From Porphyromonadaceae bacterium UBA4277 (lineage in GTDB: Bacteria; Bacteroidota; Bacteroidia; Bacteroidales; Muribaculaceae): 5,617 nt of DNA. The stretch is taken from assembly GCA_002395965.1 (NCBI GenBank), contig DGVT01000133.1, forward strand, positions 1 through 5,617. Direction: 5' to 3'. Below are positions 5,481-5,617 of the stretch, in pieces. The notes below the pieces were generated by a model that saw nothing but the letters and a program-made list of their open reading frames with translations, did no database searches and was not told the DNA's origin. The position numbers and the translations under genes were made by a program. Position 1 is the stretch's first letter. The number at the start of each line of letters is the position of its first letter.

Positions 5481-5617
5481 TGTCTGTTTGGTTTGTTTCC
5501 CAGCCTGTTTCATCGCCGGCACCGGTGGTGACGGGCTGGCTACCCCTTTCATACGCCTTCGGCATTACCTTGTTCGGCCGGATTTGCAATCCGGCCGCCG
5601 GGTAACCTGCGGATTTG
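5481..5617. other. Intergenic region upstream of the amylase
   Basis: No gene is supported here. An in-frame ATG at 5550-5552 would extend the amylase, but the 34 added residues are polar and Pro/Lys/Thr-rich and precede the real signal peptide; a stop codon lies in the same frame shortly further upstream. The 8-bp palindrome CACCGGTG sits at 5520-5527. The outer part holds the strong hairpin described separately. No regulator binding site can be named from the sequence. Confidence 0.5.
5575..5597. repeat. Perfect GC-rich 10-bp hairpin, possible second REP-like family
   Basis: CGGCCGGATT-TGC-AATCCGGCCG is a perfect 10-bp stem with a three-base loop. The window ends in GGATTTG (5611-5617), repeating 5580-5586 (GGATTTG) in the hairpin, so a second copy may begin at the edge. 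It does not resemble the units at 109-1087. There is no T-tract on either side, which argues against a simple intrinsic terminator. It may be an extragenic palindrome of another family, or a structured end of a neighbouring transcript. Confidence 0.55.

Noticed and set aside
5451..5552. N-terminal extension of the amylase to the ATG at 5550-5552
   Set aside because: It would place 34 polar residues before a clear signal peptide (MKKLLFTLAVTLLPLLMMAQ). The A-rich leader directly before the ATG at 5450 fits a Bacteroidota start.

Overview
The window looks like a Bacteroidales (Bacteroidota) chromosome. The evidence is a very large secreted GH13 alpha-amylase with paired CBM26-type starch-binding modules, a C-terminus resembling a type IX secretion sorting domain, an A-rich leader without a Shine-Dalgarno sequence, and an IS200-type Y1 transposase of the kind common in gut Bacteroidales. 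A gut or rumen lineage such as Muribaculaceae or Prevotellaceae is plausible, but the genus cannot be fixed from this sequence.

Layout. Positions 1-108 are an AT-rich spacer. Positions 109-1190 form a repeat-rich mobile or REP-type locus. A small minus-strand HUH/Y1 transposase gene (512-967) is bracketed by GC-rich, roughly 87-bp units, each made of consecutive stem-loops. Two near-identical direct copies (109-195 and 1001-1087) and one diverged inverted copy (421-508) are present, along with partial and degenerate pieces at 214-322, 353-388 and 1161-1193. The two direct copies differ at 3 of 87 positions, all in hairpin loops. The inverted copy differs from them by compensatory base-pair changes. 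This points to selection on folded single strands, as expected for substrates of an IS200/RAYT-type transposase.

Positions 1191-5450 (minus strand) hold one 1419-residue secreted alpha-amylase. All four GH13 signature regions are intact. It is followed by two Fn3-like/CBM26 pairs, a lower-GC beta-rich module with an RMNP motif, an uncharacterised Bacteroidales-type region and a sorting-like tail. Positions 5451-5617 are the upstream leader, with a perfect 10-bp GC-rich hairpin (5575-5597) that may belong to a second, unrelated family of extragenic palindromes.

The amylase presumably acts outside the cell or on its surface to degrade starch. It has no visible functional link to the transposase locus, which lies directly against its 3' end. 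The most interesting object is the transposase plus structured-repeat locus; the second is the modular architecture of the amylase.
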